Notes: a model not told the origin generated them from the letters alone. DNA of 64,000 bases from Tubulanus polymorphus (GCF_964204645.1 NC_134026.1:28910650-28974649); one strand, 5' to 3'; numbered from the stretch's first letter, positions 11,336-24,528 are shown. Program-made: numbers and translations.

Positions 11336-14300
11336 CTATTCATCAGAACTTGTTGAATCATTTGCACCATATCTGTGAATAATGATTTTATCTCCATCTG
11401 CCGAAACACGACTGCCTCGTTTCGATTGAGGAGCTGGAGGTTGTAAAATCTCATCATCCGAATCATCGGCTAATATCGGATGTCGACCAGTTCCCGATAA
11501 TGTATTCACCGGCTGAACGGGTGCTTTATTTACACTAGTCAACAACCAAGCTGCAATATTAATACCAGCATGTTTAAATGGTTCGGTTTTACACCTTCAA
11601 AATTATCTACTATGACTTAATTATCAGTAAGATACACTGGAATTTTAGATCATTCTGTAGGTCAATTAGGTGGATTAGGAATTGAATAGGCTGCACTAGC
11701 CGCGCTGTCTTTGCCAAGCTGACTGAATGAAACCGCTGGTATTGCTGCCTTCAAGTGTCTCCACTTACTTGAAGTGAAGCAATGACGAATATCATGGGTG
11801 GACTGGTCAAGAAGTTTGAACGATTTACCTTGTCCTGAACTGGGAGGAAAAAGTGGGCTTCGACAAGGTAACTAGTTCGAAACAGTTAAGAGGTTAGGCC
11901 TAGACTTTGAAACAAAAATTATGCGAGACTTACTTGGTGAAGAATCTGCCAATATTTTCTGAGTGGCGACTCCAATATCAGGAATGTCATCACCATGGCG
12001 ACCAGCAGTTATAAAATGTACACCAATGAAGCACATTAGACACCTTTTGAAAAAAGAGATGATAGAATTTCACGTGTACCGCATGTATCTAAATGCAATA
12101 TTCATACTAGTAGGTAAATGTACAACTTACCCAAATAAAAACATGAAAATATCAATTCCACTGAGACCCCAGAACTCTCGGTAAAAAATAATACCTTTAA
12201 ATATAATATTAGATATCAAAACCCAATGTTAATAATACAAATCACCAGAGGAGCCAAAAATAAAAAGGGCTTTTTAACTATGAAGAATGTTTTCAAATAT
12301 AACTAACCTGCCACAATAGCACTAATTGTAAAAAATACAAAATGAGTTGGAACGACAACTGTGGAAGCAAAACTTTTCATTGCTTGATTGAGATACCTAG
12401 AAAATGATTACAATTAATATCTAAGCAAACTTAATTCTCTCCATAACAACAATACAGTAAGTAAGGTCAACATATCAACTTACTTCAGTTGTATCAGTGC
12501 TGTTAGTATCATTATAACAAAAGCTACATATATAACGGGACTTTTCATCTGATTATGTCCAGCTAATGTTAACTGTAATAAACTCGAAGAAGCTTTAGCT
12601 GAGATGACTGTGAATGATGCTGGAAAACAAAACACGTTTATAAGTAATATCTGTTACTTTAAATCCAAGAAAGTTCGAAAATTTGATGAAAAAATCTTAC
12701 CAAATAAACAGCAAATGAGTAGATATACAAGGACATTCTCTACTTTAAATTTATACATCAGTAAAAATAGTAAAATCAATACGGCAATCTCCATACACTG
12801 TAACACAGAGAAACAATTTTCAAGATGTTTCTTTTTTAAAATTCAATGCGATGCAAAAAATTCATGAGTCCAATTTACCAAATACGTGATGAAAGGCACT
12901 CTTGTTAATGCATCTATGATTTCAGAAGAGTCAAAAACCCTATCTTTCTAAGAATAAAATACAAACAAACATGTACATTAAATTCAAAACCGACTACCTG
13001 CATTTGGAAAGACTAATGAATTATCAACATACTTTGGAGGAAAACGCAACAACAAGAAATGCTCCCAGAATCGCTAAACCACAGCCTGAAATAATAACAC
13101 ATGGTTGACATAAATAGACACATATATCGTTAACTACCATATTATACTGTACTATTATGGAGAAAATTTACCAAATAAATCTTCTGGTCTGATTTTTTCT
13201 TTCAAAAATATTGCAGCCAAAAACATATTAGCTGAAAGGATAATGCGTATCATAAATATCACAATAATGCAACTAACATTGAATAAATAATGAGGACAGT
13301 CAATAAAATGAGTAGGGTGGCCACTTTTCCCCCATTTGAAAATTCCCTGAGTTTTGCCATGTTATAACAGGATATTCCCAGAGCAAATTTGCGAAGGGTG
13401 AATCAGAATTTTCTTGGTTTAAAATAGTACAATTGATTGATTTTTGATGACGAAACACTTGGACGATAGGCTACACCAGTATCCAAATTTCCTGAGTTTT
13501 CCAGCTTTTTGGCAAAATGTCCATGTTTTTCAGGTGGCCACCCTGCTGAGTACAAAATACACGTAAGCATCTTTTCTCACATTATTAACTTACCTATGAC
13601 AGTGACGGTACCGAGAGGTGCGACTAGTGACGCAGGAGCGAAGCCATACGCAGAAAAGTTACCTAATTCACCTAATACCATCAATAACAAGCCTAACCAC
13701 CAGAATGGGTCTCGTGTATAATGCTTCTGGTCTTTGATATCTTTTTTCTCATTTTTGCTGTGGGAATACTTCTAAGAAGGGAAACGGTATAAAAGATGAA
13801 TCACAAAACACCTCAATAAAAATGTTTTAATTTGGCATGATTTATAAGAAGGCTGTTACAATGCCGAAAAGAACACGATGTCTTATTCACTCAGACGCAT
13901 AGACGTTTTAATGTTGCCATGGTAATGAGACTCAAAGAGGTTTTACCGCCATTCAGCGAAAACAAGAGACAAGCGTTAAATGGTTATAACCGAGTTATAA
14001 TACAATCAATACCGGTATATACCCCATTGATCAATATACACACTCTCCTGACATCAGCTAATCATTGAGAAATACCAGACAATTGCCATTTACATCTAAA
14101 ATACATTACTCTTGTTGCAACCAATAAAGCCTTACAAATATTATGATCTCGATGAATATTTGCTCAAGTAATTTGAGATTGCAATAAACCTCATAAATAA
14201 TGACAAAAAGATGTAACTCATCTTTTACTACAAGACTAATATAATCATTCGGGAAAAAAAGTTCAATTTGATGAAAATTCAGTCGTAAGAAGTTTACAAC

Positions 14301-15912
14301 ACGATTATATTACGTACACATATCAACCAATGCAAAACCGATATCTATCAACAGAAAACCAACAATGGTTTCAATGTCGAAATGCGTAAAGATTCGATTC
14401 TATTTCTCATTGATTTAGCCTACTTTACTTACCTGCAAATTAAGTGAAATACTGATGAGAAGATTTCCACAAATCGACAGCAGAGATCCAACCAGTAAAT
14501 CCTATAAATAGTTTTTAAATTGAATTACATTTCAGTTACAATTTTTCCATAGTAAAAGTGACGTTTGAAAGCTTTTTCGGAGAATTTGTTGACAATAAAA
14601 GCTTTCAACTGATACAGGGTTCATAGTTCCTACGACCAATTTCAAATCGCAAGTACAGTAGACTCTGCTTGCCACAGCGCCCATAGCCTCGGGTGGCCAA
14701 TTCAAGGACAATGACAATGATTAAAGGAGCCCATTTTATGACATTCAACACCTTGAATTGACCCGGCCATATCCATTTGAGTCTTGTTGTCAGCATGGAG
14801 AATAAATCGAATGTTTATAGTTTGATGATGTTTCATCATCGTCAGTTATTTCTGGAAATGTCTCCTCATCTATCGGATAGTTCTGACGAAAAACATTCAT
14901 GTAGAGAATAAGAAGAAAATGTATGGATACGACAACTGCTCCACTGCTCTTATTTCCCTTTCATATAAAATAACTTGTAATTCTGTGATAATAAACAATT
15001 GAATCCATGTTAAAAAAAATAGGTCTGGTATATTAAGATGATAATACATAGGCATTAGACAAGAAAACATGAGAAAAAGCCTTCATAAAATGCTTTTTTA
15101 AAAGCCGGATGAACAGGCGGATTATCTGTCATAAACAGAGGACTGACAATCAGCCACATAACTCTAGTCTCCCTACTTCAGCGAACATATCAAATTAGTG
15201 TTGTCACTGAGAGAGCGCATCGACAAAGCCGTTAAAGGTCAAAGGAATAAGGAATGACATTAACAGAAAATCAGTGCTACTTAAATGGCAGTTATCATTG
15301 CGACGCAAAATTTAAACCCTATAAATGCTGTTTCAAACTAATGAATGAATGAATTTATTCTCTCTAATAACCCAATCATCAATAATGGTAATAAATAACA
15401 CTGGTAAAAAATAAGAATCATATAAACAACAGTTCAAATGTCTGACTCCACATCGTCATCCACCATCCAGTCAGTCATAACAGTTATCAGACTAAGTTTC
15501 ACGATCCAATGCATCCACCCTCGGCAAGAATTTGAACCTTAACTCAGCTGTGGCACAAATTTTTTGTCTCTACGTGCAACTGTCATGGACAGCGCTTCTT
15601 CTAGTTTGGACATGGTTCAATGTAGTCAGTAACCTGTCTGTGGTTTAGTTTCACGATCGGATATTTTCACAAACCACAGTCAGGAATGGGAAGGTCATTT
15701 TTGTATGAAATCTTCGTCAGCCAATTTGACTGACGAGTAATTTGCCTGGCATTTCATTGTCTCTTAAGATATCCGTCAAATTTTTGTTGTAATCGACACA
15801 CAACAGATTCGTAGTTTGTCTGATACCTATAACACCTCACCTGACGATCTTTATCCATGTGCAAATCGGCCGTAAAGTGAGAGTAAATTTCCGTAGAGTC
15901 AACAGCTGCCAT
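11336..15912 (-). CDS. NIPAL2: NIPA-like magnesium transporter (NIPAL2/NIPAL3 type)
   Basis: NIPA-family membrane proteins carry Mg2+. Exons are 15912-15841, 14501-14433, 13771-13594, 13231-13172, 13085-13033, 12947-12879, 12797-12701, 12619-12484, 12396-12308, 12194-12131, 12043-11934 and 11550-11336, giving 403 residues in frame. About nine membrane segments are visible, starting LLVGSLLSICGNLLISISLN, then WWLGLLLMVLGELGNFSAYG and FAPASLVAPLG, and later VVVPTHFVFFTISAIVAG followed by IIFYREFWG. The motifs fit NIPAL2 best. The tail is acidic and Ser-rich (DDSDDEIL, NDSTSSDE). The start MAAVDSTE was chosen because AAAATGG is a good context; an in-frame ATG at 15969 would add 19 residues. A MITE-like insertion lies in the intron between exons 3 and 4 at 13314-13544. 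Confidence 0.9.
13314..13544. mobile_element. MITE-like element with AGGGTGGCCAC ends
   Basis: 231 bp bounded by AGGGTGGCCAC and GTGGCCACCCT in an intron of the NIPAL2-like gene. The interior has repeated CCCTGAGTTTT and TTCCTGAGTTTTCC motifs. TGAGT occurs on both outer sides and may be a target duplication. Related ends occur at 51734 and 52398. Confidence 0.75.
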
Positions 15913-16964
15913 TTTGAAAATTACTGGAGGTGCTGGCACCTGTGGACTGAGGCCAGGACAACAGCACAAACTAACGAAGCGAAACGACGAAATTGAAAAA
16001 TATTAAGAAATCAACACTTATTCACATTTTTCTTTTACCAGAATTTATTATTTCATTATTTATAATGGAAAACACGAAGATTTGAAATATAGGTTGGAAA
16101 ACCATAAAAAATAAAAATTGTCGTTTCGTCTTGAAAGTTTTATCTAAATCCTTGTAGGTCCCCTTGTCTTATCATGCCACATGTGCAATACAGAGAAACG
16201 GCGGCCAATGGCGAAATTTGTAAGGAAATTAATTAATTTCTCAAAATAATGTTGATTAATCACTCGAAACATACATAGAATTGGATTATTTCGAAAGGTA
16301 CCCGTGTTAGTTTGTGAATTAAGCCATTAATTGTGGACTGAAGTGGATAGAAAGTATATTTTTGAAGTGTTACTTTTTTCAACCGTGTTTTGGTCCTTGT
16401 CATCCCTAACGTTGGTATAAGCCCATCCGATTATAAAAAGCTTACCACCAACGATTAGGTAACTAACTAGGTTCAATGGCCACAGACTCGACTTCCCATT
16501 AACATTTTACATTAGTTCAGACTGGTTAGTAATTTCTTATTAGTCAGTGGTATCAACCTGTCCGTGGTTTTAGTTTCATGATCAGATATTTTCACAAACC
16601 ACTAATAACTACTAATAAACCACTAATAACTAGTTACTAATTGTTGGTGTATGCGATTAAGTGTTTCTAAATGTACATTATCTCTTTTATTATTATTATT
16701 ATTAATTGAATTTTCCATGCACACTCTTTTTCTTTCTCTTCTAACAACACGGACGCGCACGCTCCAAAAAATACTCGTGAATGCGAGTGTGCTGGAGTAT
16801 TTAAATGAATGAATGAATGTTAAGCTTTTTATAATCGGATGGGCTTATACCAATGTGGTTTGTGTAAATATCCGATCGTGAAACTAAACCACAGTCAGGT
16901 TACTGACTGTTGGCATAAGCCCATCCGATTATAAAAAGCTTACCACCAACGATTAGGTAACTAG
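15626..16964. repeat. Interspersed short repeats between NIPAL2 and LYPLA
   Basis: Two short sequences recur. Repeat A (GGTATAAGCCCATCCGATTA and on to ACGATTAGGTAACTA) is at 16411-16462 and 16909-16964, and inverted at about 16820-16853. Repeat B (GTGGTTTAGTTTCACGATCG to CACAAACCAC) is at 15626-15684 and 16541-16602, and inverted at 16856-16908. Repeat B itself ends in inverted GTGGTTT/AAACCAC. They look like pieces of one rearranged transposon family. Confidence 0.7.
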
Positions 16965-17431
16965 GCCTAACTATTATTACTGGTCTGAAGGGCCTACTAT
17001 TTTACTAATATTAATAACAGTATTAGACACAACGTTATCTCTACCTGTTGTCTGTGATATTCATCTGTCAGTACAGCTTGTGACATCTCTTTCTCTCTTT
17101 CTCGTGCGTGGGTCAAAAGTATCAGTGGTAGTGTACACTCAACCCACGGTAGCCCAAAAATTCTAAAAAATACGGAGCCGCTGTCAGTGTCATCAGGATC
17201 TCCAGCAAGCTCCGTGAAGTGCTGCCACCTGGATGAGAAAAAGTAAATCCGTCCGGATGCGGGCGGGACACGAGTAGATCATAAAAGCCGGCTGCAGGAT
17301 TCGGGTGTGAGGCTGTAAGAGTATAAAACGCGGGTGCTGGATTGAGATTTTCGCTTTAATTTGACGGAAGTGAACTATTAGCTGATTTAGAGGCCGCAGT
17401 GCTATTTTATTCTGAGCTATCAAACCATTTT
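15913..17431. promoter_or_regulatory. Divergent intergenic region NIPAL2 / LYPLA
   Basis: This 1.5-kb spacer lies between two divergent start codons and must contain both promoters. Most of it is occupied by the A and B repeats, a (TTA)n run near 16690 and (GAAT)n runs. I see no coding segment. Confidence 0.5.
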
Positions 17432-19248
17432 ATGGGTGCTAGTTCTTCGGCTAAAATGAATACAAATGGGGCAATAATCAGTCCAACTGCTCGTCATACA
17501 GCATCGGTAATTTGATAATTGTCAGTTAAATTTTATTTTGGTAACGTTTGCCAAACTACTAAGTTTAAAGCACCACACACACAGCTGAGACTGGAGAGCA
17601 CTGGACTGCGTGCGTCCTGCTGCAGAAGAGCGAATGGAATTGGTCGTCCCATGTTTAATCTGTTGTACACAATGCATATTGGTCTAATGTCTATTTCAAC
17701 TTGACTTGAGTCGAGAGCACATCGGGTGGCCTAGCTCAGTCAGTCTTGGTGGTACATAGCCTACCTGAAAGTCTATAAGTCTTAGCAGGGCCAGATGAGA
17801 AAGCACTGGCAGTTGACTGGTTGACCTAAAACATTGATGTTGAATTATTGACTTTAACATTTACAATGGTTTTTCATTTCAGTTTATATTTTTACATGGT
17901 CTAGGAGACAATGGGTAAGTGAATGATATCTGAATAGGTGAATGCGTTTTAGTCGTATAATGAATTATATTATTATACATCATTATTAATAGTGAGGGAA
18001 ACTGTTAATAAAGTTCAATTTGTTTCAGTCATGGATGGAAAAGTCAATTTGAAGAAATAAGAAAACCTCATATTAAATACATTTTCCCACATGCGTGAGT
18101 ATTTGTTTCTTGATGGTGATGACTTACATTAATGATTTCTCGTTGATGTGTCGCATTTTTATTTTAGGCCAACGAAACCTGTTTCATTGAATTTTGGTAT
18201 GCAGATGCCTTCATGGTAGGTACAACATGTAGATGTTACCATTTTTATTGAACAGCATAAGAAATAATCTTAAATTCTTTCTTATCGGTTACTATGTTCT
18301 GAATTATTTGTTTATTGTGATATGCTACGAAACTCAGTGGATCTTTCATTGAAAAACTAAATCATTTTAACATCTATTTCTTACTAATGGCACTTAACCG
18401 ACAATCATTACCGAAAAGCTACAATTTGAACTAGTTTGTAACGAAAAACTTTATTTCTGATTGAATATAGGTTTGATATAAGGAGTTTGGATTTCAATGG
18501 CGAAGAAGATGAAGATGGAATAAAAAGTTCCAGTAATAATTGTAAGCTGTCATCTCTAAAAACATCCTCTCTTTATGCGATAATCATCAACGTTTTTATT
18601 CTTCGATTTTTATTGCGAATTTAGTGAATAAACTAATAGAGGCCGAGGTAAATAGCGGTATAGAAAGCTCTCGCATTATAATTGGTGGATTCTCACAAGG
18701 TGGCGCTGTAGCTGTTTATTGTAGCGTTAACTCAGAAAAGATTTTAGGAGGCTGTATAGGACTCAGTACATTTATGCCTTTGCATAAGTCTTTTCAAGTG
18801 AGTATTTCAATAAATCGCTTTAATGTGTGTGATGTTAAATCAGTCTTCTACATTTACTTGAAGCGAATTGTATTTTTCTCAATGCTACAGGGAATAAAAC
18901 ATAACATGCCGATCTTCCTCGCTCATGGAACAAGCGATCCAGTCGTTAATTTTAGATTTGGAGAAATGACTAGAGATCTATTAAAATCATGTTGTAATGA
19001 TCTTACATGGAAAAGCTATGATGGTGTTGGCCACAGTTCATGCCCAAAGGTACGAATTCAAATAATTCATTTTCTAGGCGAGATATTTCATTTTGCTGGA
19101 GTCAGTGGGTTAAGAGATGCCGCATTGTAGGTCCATGGACAGTTTCTTTCTCCGTTATACTTAAAAGTGTGAGCAGTTGTTGTTCTCTGTTTTTCAGGAG
19201 ATGAACGACGTTAAAGATTTTATTGATAAAACATTGCCAGCAGTATGA
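17432..19248 (+). CDS. LYPLA: Acyl-protein thioesterase (LYPLA1/2 family)
   Basis: Alpha/beta hydrolase that removes palmitate from S-acylated proteins and also acts on lysophospholipids. Exons are 17432-17506, 17883-17914, 18029-18094, 18168-18215, 18471-18541, 18625-18797, 18891-19049 and 19198-19248, giving 224 residues, the usual length. Family motifs are FIFLHGLGDNGHGW, PHAPTKPVSLN, MPSWFD, GGFSQGGAV with nucleophile Ser121, HGTSDPVV with Asp171, and YDGVGHSSCP with His203, so the catalytic triad is intact. The N-terminus is MGASSSAKM rather than the Cys2 start of vertebrate LYPLA1/2. Gly2 with Ser6 matches an N-myristoylation pattern (inference). Retaining the intron after exon 6 leaves an open frame, so the splice matters. 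Confidence 0.93.
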
Positions 19249-20788
19249 AGACACATCGATTTACTAGATATCCATTGCATGCACGGTATATATGATTGTA
19301 TTATGTGAAATAGGAATGATTTTGAATCATATAGGATCTCCCGAGAATTCCCAGTTAATTTTCGGAAATGTTTGGTTGTGTATTTCTTACAAAATTAGCT
19401 AAATTACGAGTTGACAAACCTCAAACTTTTCCCCTATATTTGCCTAGCACGTGTCATTTAGTTTCATGGTCTTATAAGATAATTTACGCATTTAAGTAAC
19501 TTATATGCAGTGTAATATCAGGTCAGGTAATCATGCATGATCTCACACAACTGAATTTCAATGATCAAAAGAAACTACAATCAGTTTTGTGAGGATCACT
19601 CGCATATCATTGTTTTCATGTACATAAAGTGGATTTGAAAACTTGTATTTGGTTGACTTGTACATACGTATTTCCTCTCTTTACCTTGTCCCTTAATTTA
19701 TAGTATAGTCCTCTTAGAACTGATGCAATTGGAAAAGGATCAGATTTTCTGATGTACCGGTACATTATATCAACGTGCTTAAAATGTGTACTTGGTATGC
19801 TTCACACATCAATCAAGTCAGAAATATATCACTTGTAAATATCAATAACAGGATGTGTGGTGTACAGCTGTAGTCAACATTGATGTACATAGATTACCTA
19901 TTTCATCATAATATATAAGGCGCTTTTACGAAATTGAATCTGATTCGTTTTAGCTAAATCCGATTCGATGTCGGAAACCGAAAGGATTAGTAAATCGAAT
20001 TGTTTTTCGTAAATGAGTCGAATCAATTGATCAATTCAAAGGTCGAGATTCGAAAGAAAATGGGGGTCAATGGTGACCAAATTATTGATAGACGACGATT
20101 TGCGATAGATGTCTTAAGCCCGCGGTCGAAGAGGATGCCATGTTGGATTTAGCTGACTAAATCGCCACTAACTTGTTCGCTGAGCAAGTTAGTCGATTTA
20201 ATGAATCAATTTACTAAACCGTTCCCATAAACGCATTGATTTACAAAATCGGATTCACTAAACCGTGTGCCGTAAACGTGAAACTAAAATCGATTTACAA
20301 AGATTCAGTTTCGTAAAAGCGCCTTTAGTGATCAATTTATTTGTATGTGTTTGTATAAGGGTTAATCAATCATAACAGTTTCATGTCATACCGGTATCAG
20401 ATCTCTCTTGTCAATCATATTATATATAACTTTAAGGTGTATTAGTACATGCTTCTATTTGGGAATATATTTGACCAGTGAAAATCATGTTAAAAGATGC
20501 ATCGATCTCGAAAACCTCAAGCAAAATCGCATTGCAAAAATTTTATAATAAATTCTGTATGGCACCCAGAATGAGCATAATGCCTTTTATCGAGATTTAA
20601 TTGATGGAAATCAAAATGAACATGTATAATACATATGGATATATTAGTCGAAACGAGAGATTTGTTTTTACCTCGGATAGGTTTCTAAGTCTTGCATCTT
20701 CGAAAAGGTCACCACAATTTCCAAGTAAACTCACAATTATGTACGAAATATTAATATATCCGATCAATATTTTATTATTCATTCAAAT
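19249..20788. other. Convergent spacer between LYPLA and POP1
   Basis: Probable LYPLA 3' UTR followed by AT-rich DNA, interrupted by the 408-bp inverted-repeat element listed separately. No coding segment was seen. Confidence 0.5.
19918..20325. mobile_element. 408-bp non-autonomous element with TA target duplication
   Basis: The ends are AGGCGCTTTTACGAAA and its inverted partner TTTCGTAAAAGCGCCT, paired over about 25 bp with few mismatches. TA flanks both ends, as for Tc1/mariner-type insertion. The interior has several ATTCGATT/AATCGATT motifs and no ORF. Confidence 0.85.
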
Positions 20789-23700
20789 TTATCCAGTTAC
20801 AATTGAAAATGATGCAAATCTATATTGGCGAGATGAAGGGGATCTGATGAGTAAATATTTTGCGTTTTTAAGTAGTCCATCTAGAACACACATAGCCAAT
20901 CCAGCCCCGGACCCGATACAGAAATTATACCCTCCATGTATAACATATCCTATACACGTCCTTGTACAACAGTCTTTCACATTTTTCACATCTTTAAGTT
21001 TCTGTAGTTCGCGTATCGCTGGTTTATAAGATTTACCGCGCTGCTTTAGTTGTTTAATATATTCGTCGCGTACATCGTTGTGATCGACATTCTCAACTGG
21101 ACCTTCGTAGTGTTCGTTCTTTCTCAACATTTTCAAGTCATCGCACGACGGTAAACAGATAACGGAAAACTCGGCCGGTACACCTTTGTTAAGCATTTTG
21201 AACTTGATGCATACCAGCGCCACACGTGGTATTTCTACTTCATTCAACTCGGTGTTATCTACATTGATTTCTGAATCACATATGTTTTTAATTTTCTGTA
21301 GAACGTCTTTAGTACGAATAATCAATAACTCGTGGTCATTTCCATTAGACCAATCGGTGATAAGTTCTGTCCACGGACAATGGAAAGGCGCTAAAATGCC
21401 CATAGCGTTGTAGGGAGTGCGTTTACTGGGTGGTTTGCGATAGAGAATCTCGGTCAATTCCGCGCGGTGTTCTTGTGCGTGTTTAATACCGGCGTTTGTA
21501 TCGGGGAAATGACGAGGGAAAACGAACTGTGAGGAATCAGCGGTCGTGTTTTCTATTTCTCGTAATCCACTCGCGCGTCCTCCGCGATATACGAATGCCA
21601 ACCAAAAGGCTAAGCCCCACCCACTCGGAATTATAACGTCCATATGACAGTTGTAATTATGGCTTTCATGGGAACAGTCCACGGCTGGCCTCTGAATTAC
21701 TAATGTAGGTATGCGAGATTCATCATCACCTAATTCTAACCTTGAACCTGAAATCAGTGGGAAAATTAAGACGATTGAATCGGTTTTGTAGGTGCAAGTC
21801 TCATCATAACAGGCAGGAATACGTATCTAACTTACCAGGAACTAATAATTGTGAACGTTTCTGATTCAACTGGTGCATTGTCATTTGTGTTTTGGTGACA
21901 TCTCTGCGAATATGGTGGTCCCAAATAGCGGAATATGGTGTAAATTCTATAGCAGATGGTTCGGATTTATCTACATTCAGAAATGACAACGGTAATAAGT
22001 TAAATCTACTACATTTCATGTGACTACCAGTAATTCATTGTGTCAACAACTTCTCGACAATACCTTGAATTTCTTCCATATCTTCACCTTCCACAAACAA
22101 TCTTTTTGAAGGCATATCTAATCGTGGATCTTTTACAGTCAAACTCCACACTTTATGCTCTGATGATTTTGTCCGATAGAATTCTTGAAATTGTGACCAA
22201 TTTTTAATCTGTTGATTGAAATGTTTCATGTGCTGTTCATTAGAATGATAGCTCTGCCACCATTTATCAGCCGTTTCACTCATTGAACTAACACTCGCTG
22301 GTTTCATGGCATCGGCAAGAATTTCAACGGCTTGTGGCCCGATCAATCTGTATCTATTGAGCTCATCTTTTAAAGATTTAATCGTTATTTCTCCACTCTT
22401 CAAACACGGATTTAATACTTTATCAGGAGTCATTTTCTCTGAATCTGAAATAACAGGCATTCGTACGATGCAGCAGCCAGTAATGGTTTACTCGGTGAAT
22501 TCACTGTGGAAATTTCTCTTACCAGTTTCCTCGCTAAGTTTAGCCATTTTAGCAGGTGGTGGTTCTTCTTGAGATGCGGAAGGTTCATCAACCGCTTCCT
22601 CAAACTGCTTCAATTCATCGCCGTCAATTCCAAATACACTGCAAAGCTCCAACATAGTTTCCTTATAACAGGATGGATGAATCCAAATCCATAAACTTCT
22701 GATCTCATCTAGTAATTCAAAAATGAATTATGCAAGAGAAGTTTATAAGATTCCATATAAAAAAGGCAGCAAAAGGTCCACAAAACCCCCTGGATCCGTG
22801 CCTGTTTAATTTACCTTCTGAATTGAGAGAATCCACTGGTTTCCAGAGAAAGCTGACTGGGCCTATGGCTTTATATGGATATGTGCCACGTTTGAAGAGC
22901 AATATGTTCCCTTCTTCTGTACCGTCAGTATAATTTTTGCCATCGAGTGAAACTCCTGAAAGCACGGTTTCACATTTTTTAAAGATATGAATGAAAATTG
23001 AATTTTGGCTGTTATTTGACTTTTCTATTACCCAATTCGGTGCTTGTGATTTGTTGAAATCCTTGTAGTAAATTATTCATTGGTCCTGATAGTTCAACAC
23101 AATTCAGATAGGAAACATCCTAGAAAAAAACAATCGAAATATGTATTCAATGATTATATACCTCCAACTTTGAAGTGTAGCATCAAAAAACTGAAACAAA
23201 GGAAATTTTCCACCAAGGGGGAGGGTGCTCTTGCACTCAAAGCAACTCCCTTGGCAGGGGCGGATCTGGGGAGGGGCCCTGGGGGCCCGGGCCCCCTCCC
23301 TCCGAGTGAAGATCGTTTTTTTTTTTCGACCGGCCTCCGGCCACTCGCTTAATATAAACGCCGTGCTATCATAGAGTTTAATAAGGGGAAAGTATTTGTC
23401 ATGAATTCTTGCCTCAGAATGCAGGAAATGGCCCCAAAACAAAGACAATTTCAAAAATTTTCCCAGACCCCCGCAGGGGCTTCGCGCCTCGCGCGAAGCG
23501 TAGGAACGTCTCGCGCCTACGCCGCTCGGTGTCAATACAGTATCATCATAGCTACATTTATTAGGTGCCCCCCCCCTAAATTGGGCTCTAGATCCGCCCC
23601 TGCTTGGATTCACGTCTGCTTTAAAGACAGTCAAACTGGATCTTACAATAAGAAGGCAATGTTGAGATGCAGCTCTATACGATGCTCTTATGCTTTTGTC

Positions 23701-24528
23701 ATTCGGATGTAAAGGTATTTTGTAGCCCCATTTTTCGATCATTTTAAAGCGTTTAGCGTGCCATATATGAGTTTCTAACCACACGTGTCTGCGTTGTCTT
23801 CGCGCGTATTCAGTCATCAAATTACGAGGTCTTCGTCGATATTTCCGAGATGGTCGTTTGGATATCGGATTAGCAGACATCTTTAACGAATAAAAAAAAA
23901 ACCATTTACAGATTATATTCTAAAGGGAATCGAGTAATGAAAGGTAAATAGTGGAAGTGGATATTTTGCCAATAACAATATATTTCTAGTGAATACTATT
24001 TAGTTGTGAGCATTAATGTGAACTTGAAACCCTAATCCTAAATCTTCCTTTTATTCTTTTGCCCTTTCTCCTAACCCTATTCTAACCTTATTCAGACCCT
24101 TATTGTGAAAATTAATTCTATTTTAAATGTATGGATCAGCATAATGCATTTACTAGGAAAATGCCGTATTGGCAAAATACCAACTCCGCAGGATGAATAC
24201 CTCATGTTTAGCTTGTCTATGAAGTCGTCTGGGCAGACGTTTGATATTATGACTCATAGCTCGGCGTCTCATATGACGAGGTAAAGCCTGACTGACTTGT
24301 TTGTTACGCCGACCATTTTTTATTGCCGTCGACATCGCCTCAATTTCTAGAGATCGATTTTCAGCAAATTGCATATAGCTGAATTCTGGAATCGAAAGTG
24401 AAATTAGATATGCAAATCAATTCACTGACACTGAAACATTTCACTGGACTACCATACATAGCGAAGTACATACCAACAGGCATGTCATTTGACGATACAG
24501 TTGATGATTCTGTGCTGAAAGTCTCCAT
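20789..24528 (-). CDS. POP1: POP1, RNase P / RNase MRP protein subunit
   Basis: Largest protein of nuclear RNase P and RNase MRP; binds the catalytic RNA in pre-tRNA and pre-rRNA processing. Exons are 24528-24474, 24385-24201, 23880-23647, 23119-23032, 22955-22815, 22708-22523, 22444-22064, 21970-21836 and 21747-20789, giving 787 residues. The POP1 N-terminal domain shows [39 protein letters not shown] and [15 protein letters not shown]. The middle shows LWIWIHPSC. The C-terminal POPLD part shows [44 protein letters not shown] and [11 protein letters not shown], ending [13 protein letters not shown]. An in-frame TGA near 22035 falls inside a 93-bp intron (21971-22063). The intron at 23120-23646 carries a MITE-like element. 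Confidence 0.95.
23255..23602. mobile_element. 348-bp MITE-like element with CAGGGGCGGATC ends
   Basis: Terminal inverted repeats CAGGGGCGGATCT and AGATCCGCCCCTG, flanked by CTTGG on both sides (23250-23254 and 23603-23607), which is probably the target duplication. It lies in a POP1 intron. The ends resemble those of non-autonomous hAT-type elements in many invertebrates. The interior is GC-rich, with a GGGCCC-rich patch and a poly-T run. Confidence 0.85.

Noticed and set aside
20601-21413. Open frames on the + strand near 20.6-21.4 kb
   Set aside because: They are antisense sh of the long POP1 last exon and have no family similarity.
22035-22037. In-frame TGA between conserved parts of POP1, looking like a nonsense mutation
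   Set aside because: A 93-bp intron (21971-22063) with donor CAAG|GTATTG and acceptor TTTCTGAATGTAG removes it and keeps the frame; the total CDS is then a whole number of codons.
23104-23640. Long open frame continuing the POP1 exon into intron sequence
   Set aside because: The reading beyond 23647 runs into a transposon relic; the conserved sequence resumes at 23119 with a good acceptor.
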